Below are positions 1 through 7,425 of a stretch of 64,000 bases of DNA, in pieces. The DNA is taken from NCBI RefSeq assembly GCF_018069895.1, contig NZ_JAGQDH010000013.1, forward strand, positions 1-64,000, in the 5' to 3' direction. The stretch is from Roseovarius autotrophicus (GTDB taxonomy: Bacteria > Pseudomonadota > Alphaproteobacteria > Rhodobacterales > Rhodobacteraceae). Made by a program: the position numbers and the translations under genes. Positions within the stretch are counted from its first letter, which is position 1. Every line of letters starts with the position of its first letter. Below the pieces are notes generated by a model. That model was given only the letters and a program-made list of their open reading frames with translations. It was not told where the DNA came from and made no database searches.

Positions 1-12
1 ACCACGCCCGCG

Positions 13-510
13 ATGATCAGCCCTGCGCAGCTTGCTCAGGTTGGCGGCGGCGGCTGGGAATACTCGCCTGTTGTCGCGACCACCTCTGGCACGGCGTTCG
101 ACTTCACGGGAATCCCGGAGGGGGTGAGCGAGGTCGAGATTTTATTCAGCCAAGTATCTTTGACAACCGCAGATCAGCTATTGGTCCAGATAGGGAACTC
201 GTCTGGGTTAGTGACAACTGGATACGCCTCCGCTTCTTCGCGTGCGGGCGCGGCTATTATCAACTCAACAGACGGGTTTATCGCGACCCTGAATAACGCG
301 GCGCTTGCGTTCTCTGGGGTGATGCAAATCTTGTCGTTCGAGGGTTCGGATGAGTGGGTTTCCGGGCATTCAGGGAACGCGGAAGCAGATCGGCCTAGCA
401 CGGGAGGCGGACGAGGGACCATGGTGGGAAATCTGGATAGTGTCAGGATCACACGCACCGGCACTGGGTCTTTTGACGGCGGTAGCGTCCAAGTGAGGTG
501 GCGCAAATGA
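13..510 (+). CDS. Phage tail-fibre-like C-terminal protein (prophage remnant or end)
   Basis: 165 residues from ATG 13. The frame is open to the left edge, so the true start may lie outside the window. The sequence reads as a beta-rich, Gly/Ser/Thr-rich domain with the pattern 'TSGTAFDFTGIPEGV' near residues 23-37, then 'LLVQIG' and a terminal 'RITRTGTGSFDGGSVQVRW'. This pattern is familiar to me from distal domains of phage tail fibres or appendage proteins, where it helps contact the host surface. There is no signal peptide and no membrane segment. The stop overlaps the next start (ATGA at 507-510), so it is the first of three translationally coupled genes. The family call rests on pattern recognition only; the phage origin is more certain than the exact role. 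Confidence 0.6.
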   Translation: MISPAQLAQVGGGGWEYSPVVATTSGTAFDFTGIPEGVSEVEILFSQVSLTTADQLLVQIGNSSGLVTTGYASASSRAGAAIINSTDGFIATLNNAALAFSGVMQILSFEGSDEWVSGHSGNAEADRPSTGGGRGTMVGNLDSVRITRTGTGSFDGGSVQVRWRK

Positions 511-848
511 CAATCACGACAATCAATCTCAAGACAGGCGAGCGCGTAACTTCTCAGAATGACGCGCCGTCCTTCGTCACGCCCGCTGAGGTGTTGGCAC
601 AAGAGCGGGGGAGCATGGTTGCCAGCGCCATGCAGGTGCGGCTGGCCCTGTTGGCCGCAGGCCGTCTCGATGAGGTAGAGGCTATCGTCGCGGCAGCGGA
701 CACCGCCACGCAGATCGCGTGGGACAAGGCGACCGAGTTCCGGCGGCTCAGCCCGACGATTGCCGCGTTCGCCGCCCTGGCCTCGCCGCCGTTCAGTGAC
801 GAAGACCTGGACGCGTTGTTCACCGCCGCAATGGAGATCGAGGTATGA
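507..848 (+). CDS. Small phage-associated protein, unknown function
   Basis: 113 residues. I chose ATG 507 because it overlaps the previous stop as ATGA and has an AGGTGG ribosome site at 496-501; a GTG at 498 would add three residues. The protein starts with a short Thr/Ile-rich strand, then is mostly helical and rich in Ala and acidic residues, with no membrane segment, Cys pair or known catalytic motif. Small proteins of this build often follow tail-fibre genes in tailed phages, some serving as assembly helpers, but nothing here proves that. Its stop overlaps the next gene, again as ATGA (845-848). Confidence 0.55.
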   Translation: MTITTINLKTGERVTSQNDAPSFVTPAEVLAQERGSMVASAMQVRLALLAAGRLDEVEAIVAAADTATQIAWDKATEFRRLSPTIAAFAALASPPFSDEDLDALFTAAMEIEV

Positions 849-1165
849 GAGATATCTGGTTCGAGGTCCGCTATCTGATGATGGCCCCGTTCACGCTGGC
901 CCTGTTGGTGCAGTTCGCCGTGCTCATGTGGATACAGCGCCGGGTGCCGAAGCCGCTGCTCTACCTGTTCTACCCCGCTGCGGCGGTCTTTCTGGTGGAG
1001 GACTTCATCTATCAGGTTGTGGTCGGCACCTTCCTGTTCCTTGATCGCCCGCGTGACGTGTTGTTCACGGGACGGCTCAAGCGCCTGGACGCGCAAGACC
1101 CGGCTGATTATCAGGTCTGGCGGTTCAAGCGGGTGCTGAACGCGCTCGATCCGGGGCATGTGTGA
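845..1165 (+). CDS. Small phage-associated membrane protein, unknown function
   Basis: 106 residues starting at the ATGA overlap with the gene before it. Two hydrophobic segments, about residues 12-31 and 39-66, are separated by a short basic loop (QRRVPK), and the C-terminal 35 residues are charged and probably cytoplasmic. Size and position at the end of a coupled tail-fibre cluster would fit a holin-like or accessory membrane protein, but the long charged tail and the absence of an adjacent endolysin make this only a possibility. I do not recognise the family. Confidence 0.5.
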   Translation: MRDIWFEVRYLMMAPFTLALLVQFAVLMWIQRRVPKPLLYLFYPAAAVFLVEDFIYQVVVGTFLFLDRPRDVLFTGRLKRLDAQDPADYQVWRFKRVLNALDPGHV

Positions 1166-1224
1166 AGTGGAAGAAACCACAGCGGACTACGCGACGGTGG
1201 ATGAGGAGTTTCAGGCACCTTTGA
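1162..1224 (+). CDS. Possible 20-residue coupled ORF at the phage/host junction
   Basis: A GTG at 1162 overlaps the previous stop as GTGA, continuing the 4-base overlap pattern of the phage genes, and reads 20 very basic residues (starts VKWKKPQRTTRR) to a TGA at 1222-1224. It could be a truncated remnant of a phage gene cut at the prophage edge or a chance ORF. A second frame from ATG 1158 is also open through here, so the reading is uncertain. Confidence 0.2.
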   Translation: MKWKKPQRTTRRWMRSFRHL

Positions 1225-1418
1225 AAGCGCTGTTCAAGGGTCTTCGCCCCGCCCTGTTTCAAAAAATCGGTTGCTATAATATAGCTGTAAATCTCTCTAA
1301 AGTATTTCGTCACGCTACACACGCTACACAGAGCTTGTGCCTGTCGGCTTGCCCCTTGCAAAATTCCTGCAAGAATTGGAAATTAACAAGTGTTCAATTC
1401 AGCCAGCAGGAGCCGCCC
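1166..1418. other. AT-rich junction between phage-like genes and the host operon
   Basis: About 250 bases clearly richer in A+T than either side, with no convincing gene. It contains a perfect TATAAT at 1275-1280 without a good -35 box at the usual distance, and a tandem direct repeat CACGCTACA at 1311-1319 and 1320-1328 (the two copies abut). A sudden composition change between coupled phage genes and a metabolic operon is what a prophage edge looks like. An attachment site could lie here, but its partner copy is outside the window. The promoter of the downstream valine-degradation operon must also lie here or upstream. Confidence 0.4.
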
Positions 1419-2561
1419 ATGGATTTCGCCCTCAGCGAGGAACAGACCGCCATCTTCGACATGGCCCATGCCTTTGGTCAGGAGCGGATCGCGCCCCATG
1501 CCCGCGAGTGGGAGGCGGCGGGGACGATCCCCAAGGAGCTTTGGCCCGAGATCGGCGCGCTCGGTTTTGGCGGACTTTATGTGAGCGAGGAGGCGGGCGG
1601 ATCGGGGCTGACGCGGCTTGACGCGACACTGGTGTTCGAGGCGCTCAGCATGGCCTGTCCGGCGGTGGCGGCGTTCTTGTCGATCCACAACATGTGCGCC
1701 AAGATGATCGACAAGTTCGCGAGCGACGAGATGAAGGCGCGGGTGCTGCCCCGCGCGATGACCATGGAGACGGTGCTTGCCTACTGCCTGACGGAGCCGG
1801 GATCGGGGTCCGACGCCGCCGCGCTGCGCACGCGCGCGGAGCGCACCAATGAGGGTTACACGCTCAACGGAACCAAGGCGTTCATCTCGGGGGGCGGCTA
1901 TTCGGATGCCTATGTGGTGATGGTGCGAACCGGCGGCGACGGTCCCAGGGGCATCTCGACCGTTTATGTCGAGGACGGCACGCCGGGGCTGAGTTTTGGC
2001 GGGCTGGAGGACAAGATGGGCTGGAAGGCGCAGCCAACGCGCCAGGTGCAGTTTGACAATTGCAGCATCTTAGCCGGGAATCTGGTCGGAGAAGAGGGCA
2101 AAGGTTTCACATATGCGATGAATGGGCTGGATGGCGGGCGGCTCAACATTGCGGCCTGTTCGCTTGGCGCGGCGCAGCAGGCGATCAACATGACGCTGGC
2201 CTACATGGCCGAACGAAAGGCGTTCGGACGTGCCATCAACGAGTTTCAGGCGCTGCAATTCCGGCTTGCGGATATGGAGATCGAGTTGCAGGCCGCGCGC
2301 ACATTTCTCCGGCAGGCGGCGTGGAAGCTCGACACCGAGGCGCCCGACGCCACCAAGTTCTGTGCCATGGCCAAGAAATTCGTGACCGAGGCCGGCAGCC
2401 GCATCGTCAACCAGTGCCTGCAATTGCATGGCGGCTATGGCTATCTGGCCGATTACGGGATCGAAAAACTGGTGCGCGACCTGCGGGTGCATGAAATCCT
2501 CGAAGGCACCAACGAGATCATGCGTCTGATCGTGGCGCGCCAGATGCTGAGCGCGCGATGA
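1419..2561 (+). CDS. Isobutyryl-CoA dehydrogenase-like acyl-CoA dehydrogenase
   Basis: 380 residues, the usual length for short/branched-chain acyl-CoA dehydrogenases. FAD enzymes of this family oxidise isobutyryl-CoA to methacrylyl-CoA in valine breakdown and pass electrons to ETF. Start ATG 1419 is set by a GCAGGAG ribosome site at 1406-1412; the open frame upstream is not conserved-looking. Visible family marks are 'LTEPGSGSD' around residue 125, 'GTKAFISGGG' for the FAD/substrate fold, 'QLHGGYGY', and the catalytic-base motif ILEGTNEI, where Glu362 is the expected base. The stop overlaps the next gene by 4 bases, and the neighbours carry out the next two steps, which argues for isobutyryl-CoA rather than another acyl-CoA. 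mmsA, which completes the pathway, is not in the window. Confidence 0.88.
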   Translation: MDFALSEEQTAIFDMAHAFGQERIAPHAREWEAAGTIPKELWPEIGALGFGGLYVSEEAGGSGLTRLDATLVFEALSMACPAVAAFLSIHNMCAKMIDKFASDEMKARVLPRAMTMETVLAYCLTEPGSGSDAAALRTRAERTNEGYTLNGTKAFISGGGYSDAYVVMVRTGGDGPRGISTVYVEDGTPGLSFGGLEDKMGWKAQPTRQVQFDNCSILAGNLVGEEGKGFTYAMNGLDGGRLNIAACSLGAAQQAINMTLAYMAERKAFGRAINEFQALQFRLADMEIELQAARTFLRQAAWKLDTEAPDATKFCAMAKKFVTEAGSRIVNQCLQLHGGYGYLADYGIEKLVRDLRVHEILEGTNEIMRLIVARQMLSAR

Positions 2562-3607
2562 GCGGTGATATCCATATCCGCAAGGAGGGGCACGCCGGGC
2601 GGATCACGCTGACGCGGCCCAAGGCACTGAACGCGCTGAGTTACGAGATGTGCCTGGCCATCGAGGTGGCCCTCGACGCGTGGCGCGACGACCCGGAGGT
2701 GGCGCTGGTTCTGATCGACGCCGAGGGCGACCGCGCGTTTTGCGCGGGCGGCGATATCCAGCAGCTTTACGACACGGGCCGCGCGGGAGATTTCTCCTAT
2801 GGGCGGCGGTTCTGGGCGGATGAATACCGGCTGAACGCCAGGATCGCGCGCTATCCAAAGCCGTATGTGGCGCTGATGCAGGGCTTTGTCATGGGCGGCG
2901 GCGTGGGCGTGTCGTGCCACGGCACGCACCGGGTGGTGTGCGAGAGCACGCAGGTTGCCATGCCCGAATGCGGCATCGGCCTTGTGCCGGATGTGGGCGG
3001 CTCGCTTCTCTTGGCGCGCGCGCCGGGGCGGCTGGGGGAGTATCTTGGCACGACGGGCACGAGAATGGGACCTGCGGATACGATTCTAGCAGGTTTTGCA
3101 GATTGTTACATCCCAAGGCTCAAGTGGCCTGACCTGACCGCGCAGCTTGTGGAGAGCGGCACGGCCGAGGGGATCGCCGGGATGAGCGAGGCCGCGCCGC
3201 AAGGCATGCTGAGCGCGCTGCAATCGCAGATCGACGCGCATTTCGGCGGCGCGACTTTGCAGGACATCCTCCGATCGTTGCGCGCGGAGGACAGCGATTT
3301 CGCACGCGACACGCTCAAGACCCTCGGGCGTAATTCACCCCTGTCGATGGCCTGCGCGGTCGAGATGATCCACCGCTTGCGCGGGCCCGCGGCGGATATC
3401 GCGCGCGCCCTTGGCCTTGAATACCGTTTCACCTATCGTGCGATGGAGCACGGCGATTTTCTGGAGGGGATCCGCGCCGCGATCATCGACAAGGACAGAA
3501 ATCCGCTATGGAAACATGGGCTTGACAGCCTGCCGGGCATGGCCGTCTCGCAGATGCTCATGCCGTTGGGCAAGGACGCCCTGACACTGGAGGAGGCAGA
3601 GACATGA
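2558..3607 (+). CDS. 3-hydroxyisobutyryl-CoA hydrolase (enoyl-CoA hydratase fold)
   Basis: 349 residues, the length of HIBCH-type hydrolases and about 90 longer than ordinary enoyl-CoA hydratases. It is expected to release free 3-hydroxyisobutyrate from its CoA ester. The crotonase signature is clear: 'ITLTRPKALNALS' at the N-terminus, 'FCAGGDIQ' for the oxyanion hole, 'GFVMGGGVGVS', and 'MPECGIGLVPDVGGS', which holds the acidic residue typical of the hydrolase branch. The C-terminal extension (about 260-349) matches the HIBCH-specific region. Start ATG 2558 overlaps the dehydrogenase stop, and the stop overlaps mmsB. An enoyl-CoA hydratase role is possible, but length and neighbours favour the hydrolase. 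Confidence 0.88.
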   Translation: MSGDIHIRKEGHAGRITLTRPKALNALSYEMCLAIEVALDAWRDDPEVALVLIDAEGDRAFCAGGDIQQLYDTGRAGDFSYGRRFWADEYRLNARIARYPKPYVALMQGFVMGGGVGVSCHGTHRVVCESTQVAMPECGIGLVPDVGGSLLLARAPGRLGEYLGTTGTRMGPADTILAGFADCYIPRLKWPDLTAQLVESGTAEGIAGMSEAAPQGMLSALQSQIDAHFGGATLQDILRSLRAEDSDFARDTLKTLGRNSPLSMACAVEMIHRLRGPAADIARALGLEYRFTYRAMEHGDFLEGIRAAIIDKDRNPLWKHGLDSLPGMAVSQMLMPLGKDALTLEEAET

Positions 3608-4476
3608 AGATCGGATTTATCGGGCTGGGCAATATGGGCGCGCCGATGGCGACCAATCTGGCGCGGGCGAGGCACGCCGTTGCGGGCTTTGACGTGGTGG
3701 GTGTGACGGTCGAGGGGGTGGCGCAGGCGGCCTCTGCCACCGAGGCCGCAACGGGGGCAGAGGTGGTCATCACCATGTTGCCAAACGGGGATATCCTGCG
3801 CCGCGTCGCGGCAGAGATCATCCCGGCCATGGAGCCGGGCGCGGTGCTGCTCGATTGCTCGACCGTCGATGTGCAATCGGCACGCGACGTGGCGGCCGAG
3901 GCGGTGGCGGCAGGGCTTCACGCGCTCGATGCGCCGGTCTCGGGCGGTGTCGGCGGGGCGGCGGCGGGCACGCTGACCTTCATGGTCGGGGGCGGCGAAG
4001 ACGGCTTCAATATCGCCAGAAAACTATTTGATGTCATGGGACAAAAGGCGGTTCATTGCGGCCCGTCCGGCAATGGGCAGGCGGCCAAGATCTGCAACAA
4101 TATGATTCTTGGCGTGACGATGATCGCCACCTGCGAGGCCTTCGCGCTGGCCGACAAGCTGGGGCTGGACCGTCAGGCGATGTTCGATGTGGTTTCCACC
4201 TCCTCTGGTTATAGCTGGTCGATGAACGCCTATTGCCCGGCGCCGGGTGTGGGCCCCAAATCGCCCGCCGACAACGATTACAAGCCGGGGTTCGCCGCCG
4301 AACTGATGCTCAAGGATTTGCGCCTGTCGCAGATGGCGGCCGAGGCGGTGGATGCCGACACGCCCATGGGGCGCGCTGCCTGTGACCTCTATGCGCAATT
4401 CGTCGAGAAGGAGGGTGGCAAGGGCCGTGATTTCTCGGCCATGCTGCCGCGATTCGAGGCGCGCGGGCACGGCTGA
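3604..4476 (+). CDS. mmsB: 3-hydroxyisobutyrate dehydrogenase
   Basis: 290 residues. It oxidises 3-hydroxyisobutyrate to methylmalonate semialdehyde with NAD+, the step after the hydrolase. The N-terminal Rossmann motif 'GFIGLGNMGAPMA' starts at residue 4. 'DAPVSGGVGGAAAGTLTFM' around 113-131 is the substrate loop of beta-hydroxyacid dehydrogenases, and 'GNGQAAKICNN' carries the catalytic Lys of the family. The start overlaps the previous stop as ATGA, and the stop shares one base with the start of the following Crp/Fnr gene (TGATG at 4474-4478). Tight packing with the two preceding genes makes valine degradation the best assignment over other beta-hydroxyacid substrates. Confidence 0.92.
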   Translation: MKIGFIGLGNMGAPMATNLARARHAVAGFDVVGVTVEGVAQAASATEAATGAEVVITMLPNGDILRRVAAEIIPAMEPGAVLLDCSTVDVQSARDVAAEAVAAGLHALDAPVSGGVGGAAAGTLTFMVGGGEDGFNIARKLFDVMGQKAVHCGPSGNGQAAKICNNMILGVTMIATCEAFALADKLGLDRQAMFDVVSTSSGYSWSMNAYCPAPGVGPKSPADNDYKPGFAAELMLKDLRLSQMAAEAVDADTPMGRAACDLYAQFVEKEGGKGRDFSAMLPRFEARGHG

Positions 4477-5129
4477 TGAACTGGTGCGCGCGGGCCGCAG
4501 GGCTGCCGCCTTTCTTGCCGGCGACGGTAGCGGCGCTCGACCGGCTCGCGCCGATTGCGGTGCCCGAAGGGACCGTGCTCTTTCGCCCCGGCGAGACGGT
4601 CAAGGGCTTTGTCATCGTGCTCCGGGGCCGGGTCGAAGTCTATCTTACCGGGCTTTCGGGGCGCGAGATTCTGCTATACGAGGTTGCACCGGGCCAAAGC
4701 TGTGTGCAGTCCACCCTCGGGCTCATGGGGGGCGAGGACTATTCCGGCGAGGCAGTCGCGCGCGAGCAATGCGAGGTGGTGCTGATCCCGCGCGAGATTT
4801 TCCTGCGGTTTATGGACGGTGACCCGGCGTTTCGCAACTTTGTCTTTGCCGCCTTCGCCGCGCGGCTGCAATCCATGATGCACCTTCTCGACCGGGTGGC
4901 GTTCCAGCGGGTCGAGACACGGCTTGCAGCCTGTCTTCTGGCGCGGGCCGAGGGCGGTGCGGTCAACGCCACACATGCCGAAATCGCCGTGCAGATCGGC
5001 ACTGCGCGCGAGGTGGTATCGCGCCGACTTGACGCATTGGCGCGGCGGGGGATCGTCGCGCTTTCGCGTGGGCAGGTGCGGATCATCGACGCACAGGCGC
5101 TGACGGAAATCGCCGCTCTGCCCGGCTGA
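4476..5129 (+). CDS. Crp/Fnr family transcription regulator, FNR-type recognition helix
   Basis: 217 residues: cyclic-nucleotide-binding-like beta roll (about 20-120), dimer helix (about 122-155), winged helix-turn-helix (about 160-210). The recognition helix reads TAREVVSRRLDAL (176-188); Glu179, Ser182 and Arg183 reproduce the E-x-x-S-R pattern by which FNR proteins read TTGAT half-sites, whereas CRP has Gly in place of the Ser. The Cys residues (4, 76, 99, 153) do not form the N-terminal cluster of oxygen-sensing FNR, so an iron-sulfur sensor of that type is unlikely; a DNR/NnrR-like or other ligand sensor is possible. It is translationally coupled to mmsB, so it is made when valine is degraded. 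Its targets are unknown; see the palindrome before ppk2. Confidence 0.8.
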   Translation: MNWCARAAGLPPFLPATVAALDRLAPIAVPEGTVLFRPGETVKGFVIVLRGRVEVYLTGLSGREILLYEVAPGQSCVQSTLGLMGGEDYSGEAVAREQCEVVLIPREIFLRFMDGDPAFRNFVFAAFAARLQSMMHLLDRVAFQRVETRLAACLLARAEGGAVNATHAEIAVQIGTAREVVSRRLDALARRGIVALSRGQVRIIDAQALTEIAALPG

Positions 5130-5213
5130 TCGCCGCGCGCCTTTCCCTTGCCCTTCCCCGTGATATGTTGCACCACGACTTCTGACAAACGACCCGAATG
5201 AAGGATCGGCGCC

Positions 5214-6200
5214 ATGGCTGACGGAATGATGGACATCAATGCGAAACCGACCGAGGAAATCTCGGTCCGCGAGACATTCGGCATCGACACCGACATGATC
5301 GTCAAGGGTTTCGCCACCCGCACCGAGCGCGTGCCGGACTTCGACACGACCTATAAATTCGATCCCGACACCACGCTCGCGATCCTCGCCGGGTTTTCCC
5401 ACAACCGCCGCGTGATGATCCAGGGCTATCACGGCACGGGCAAATCCACCCATATCGAGCAGGTGGCCGCCCGGCTCAACTGGCCCTGCGTGCGCGTCAA
5501 TCTCGACAGCCATATCAGCCGGATCGACCTTATCGGCAAGGACGCGATCAAACTGCGTGACGGCAAGCAGGTGACGGAATTCCACGAGGGCATCCTGCCC
5601 TGGGCGCTGCGCAACCCCACCGCCATTGTGTTCGACGAATACGACGCAGGCCGCGCCGATGTGATGTTCGTGATTCAGCGCGTGCTCGAGGCCGACGGCA
5701 AGCTGACGCTGCTTGACCAGAACGAGGTGATTTCGCCCAACCCCTATTTCCGCCTCTTCGCCACGGCCAATACCGTGGGTCTGGGCGACACCACCGGGCT
5801 TTACCACGGCACCCAACAGATCAACCAGGGCCAGATGGACCGCTGGTCGCTCGTGGCCACGCTCAACTATCTCAGCCATGACGCCGAAACCGCCATCGTT
5901 CTGGCCAAGAACCCGCTCTATAATACCGCCGACGGGCGCAAGACCATCAGCCGCATGGTGACGGTCGCCGACCTCTCGCGCACCGCCTTCATGAATGGCG
6001 AGCTTTCGACCGTCATGAGCCCCCGCACCGTGATTGCATGGGCGCAGAACGCTACCATCTTCCGCAATGTGGGCTACGCCTTCCGCCTGACCTTCCTCAA
6101 CAAATGCGACGAACTGGAGCGGCAGACCGTGGCAGAATTCTACCAGCGCTGCTTTGACGAGGAACTGCCCGAAAGCGCGGCCCATGTGACGGTGCGGTAG
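5214..6200 (+). CDS. cobS: Aerobic cobaltochelatase subunit CobS
   Basis: 328 residues, the normal length. CobS is the AAA+ ATPase that, with CobT, drives CobN to insert cobalt into hydrogenobyrinate a,c-diamide in aerobic B12 synthesis. Walker A is GYHGTGKST (71-79), Walker B is [10 protein letters not shown] (137-146), and the N-terminus '[10 protein letters not shown]' and C-terminus '[19 protein letters not shown]' are typical of the family. An 84-base gap separates it from the upstream regulator, so it may have its own promoter. The usual partner cobT does not follow; the next features are tRNA-Ser on the other strand and an unrelated lipoprotein gene. Confidence 0.93.
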   Translation: MADGMMDINAKPTEEISVRETFGIDTDMIVKGFATRTERVPDFDTTYKFDPDTTLAILAGFSHNRRVMIQGYHGTGKSTHIEQVAARLNWPCVRVNLDSHISRIDLIGKDAIKLRDGKQVTEFHEGILPWALRNPTAIVFDEYDAGRADVMFVIQRVLEADGKLTLLDQNEVISPNPYFRLFATANTVGLGDTTGLYHGTQQINQGQMDRWSLVATLNYLSHDAETAIVLAKNPLYNTADGRKTISRMVTVADLSRTAFMNGELSTVMSPRTVIAWAQNATIFRNVGYAFRLTFLNKCDELERQTVAEFYQRCFDEELPESAAHVTVR

Positions 6201-6255
6201 CCCGCGCCACGCAAGCCGTCGGCACGGTGGCATCATGCGACCGCTTCTCCGACAT

Positions 6256-6273
6256 CGCCGCCCTGGGGCGGCG
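6256..6273 (-). terminator. Strong hairpin just past tRNA-Ser
   Basis: Perfect inverted repeat CGCCGCCC-TG-GGGCGGCG starting five bases beyond the CCA end of tRNA-Ser on the minus strand. There is no clear U-run after it, so it is a candidate 3' processing or termination hairpin rather than a textbook terminator. Confidence 0.35.
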
Positions 6274-6277
6274 CACT

Positions 6278-6365
6278 TGGCGGAAGGGGTGGGATTCGAA
6301 CCCACGGATGCTTGCACATCGCCGGTTTTCAAGACCGGTGCAATCGACCACTCTGCCACCCTTCC
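6278..6365 (-). tRNA. tRNA-Ser(UGA)
   Basis: Read on the minus strand, 88 bases including an encoded CCA. The acceptor arm GGAAGGG pairs with CCCTTCC; positions 8-9 are TG; the D arm is GCAGAGTGGTCGATTGC; the anticodon stem ACCGG/CCGGT encloses a loop with anticodon TGA; a long variable arm is present as expected for serine; the T arm is GTGGG-TTCGAAT-CCCAC. Discriminator G is the serine identity base. Confidence 0.95.
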
Positions 6366-6540
6366 GGAAGGCGGGTATCGTGTCACTAGCGTGGCGCATC
6401 CGATTCTGCAAAGGGGGGCGGGGGAAAATCCGCGCAAGGCCGGCAGGGGTGCTTTTCACGCCGCATGTGACCGGTTAGACTGCGCGCAACAAGACCGGGC
6501 GACGGCACGTCCGCGACAGACGCAGGTCAAGGGGCGCAAG

Positions 6541-7413
6541 ATGGATCGAGTGACAGGAGTGAACAGGGCTGGCTGCGCGCTGGCGGTGCTGGCGTTGTTC
6601 GGGCTGGCGGGCTGCGAGGAAGGCGGCAGCTTCGGTTTCGCGAAACCCGCCGCGCGAGAGGCCGGGGGCGCGAACCGCTCGGTCCGTCTGGTCGAGCGCG
6701 ATGTCGAGGCGCCGCAGGTCTTTCAGAAAACCGACATGGGCCTGTGGGACGGCCGCCCCTCGCTTGGCGGGGTCTGGGTGGCGCATCCCGATGTGACCGA
6801 CCCCGAGCGCGTGATCATCCGCAACACCGCCAATGGCACCTTCGTGATCGGTGCGCTGTTTCGCCGCGAGCGCGACATGCCCGGCCCTGCCTTTCAGGTT
6901 TCGTCCGACGCGGCGGTGACGCTCGAGATGCTGGCGGGGGCGCCCGCGCAACTGAACGTGACCGCCTTGCGCCGAGAGGAGGCCGCAGTCGAGGAAGAGC
7001 CCGCCGAGGTCGGGGAGATCGCCGCGCCCGCCGAGATCGAGGCCAGCATGCTCGATCCCGTCGCCGGGGCCGCCGCCGCCATCGAGGCCGCCGAAATCCG
7101 CGCCGCCGAGGCACCACCGCCCCCGCCTGCGGCCGCCGAACCCGTGCCGGCATCCGCGCCCGAACGCCCCGCCACGACGCTCGACAAGCCGTTCATCCAG
7201 GTGGGGATCTTCAGTATCGAGCAGAACGCACGCAACACCGCCACCGCGCTTCGGCAGGCGGGGATGGTGCCGACGGTGCTGGCGCAGAACTCGCAGGGCA
7301 AGGCGTTCTGGCGAGTCGTGGTCGGGCCTGCGACCACCGCCGATGACCGGGGCGCCGTTCTCAAAAAGATCAAGGGGATCGGTTTCGCCGACGCCTATCC
7401 TGTCACCAACTGA
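6541..7413 (+). CDS. SPOR-domain lipoprotein
   Basis: 290 residues from ATG 6541; the open frame upstream runs across the tRNA and is not coding. Signal peptide ends in a lipobox 'LAGC' with Cys25 as the lipidation site. The middle (about 150-210) is a low-complexity Ala/Glu/Pro linker. The C-terminal 75 residues ('KPFIQVGIFSIEQNA', 'FWRVVVGP', 'IGFADAYPV') form a SPOR domain, which binds peptidoglycan lacking stem peptides, as found at division septa. It is followed 12 bases later by a D,D-carboxypeptidase gene, so both are probably co-transcribed and act on septal or periplasmic wall. RlpA-like or DedD-like labels are possible, but no RlpA catalytic domain is visible. Confidence 0.82.
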   Translation: MDRVTGVNRAGCALAVLALFGLAGCEEGGSFGFAKPAAREAGGANRSVRLVERDVEAPQVFQKTDMGLWDGRPSLGGVWVAHPDVTDPERVIIRNTANGTFVIGALFRRERDMPGPAFQVSSDAAVTLEMLAGAPAQLNVTALRREEAAVEEEPAEVGEIAAPAEIEASMLDPVAGAAAAIEAAEIRAAEAPPPPPAAAEPVPASAPERPATTLDKPFIQVGIFSIEQNARNTATALRQAGMVPTVLAQNSQGKAFWRVVVGPATTADDRGAVLKKIKGIGFADAYPVTN

Positions 7414-7425
7414 CCGGGGAGAGCC

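Noticed and set aside
1275..1280. Perfect TATAAT as a promoter of the valine operon
   Set aside because: No acceptable -35 at 16-18 bases; A+T-rich stretches produce such boxes by chance. Kept only as a note within the junction region.
4674..6437. 587-codon minus-strand frame opposite the regulator, cobS and tRNA-Ser
   Set aside because: Runs through a tRNA gene and across cobS; shadow frame.
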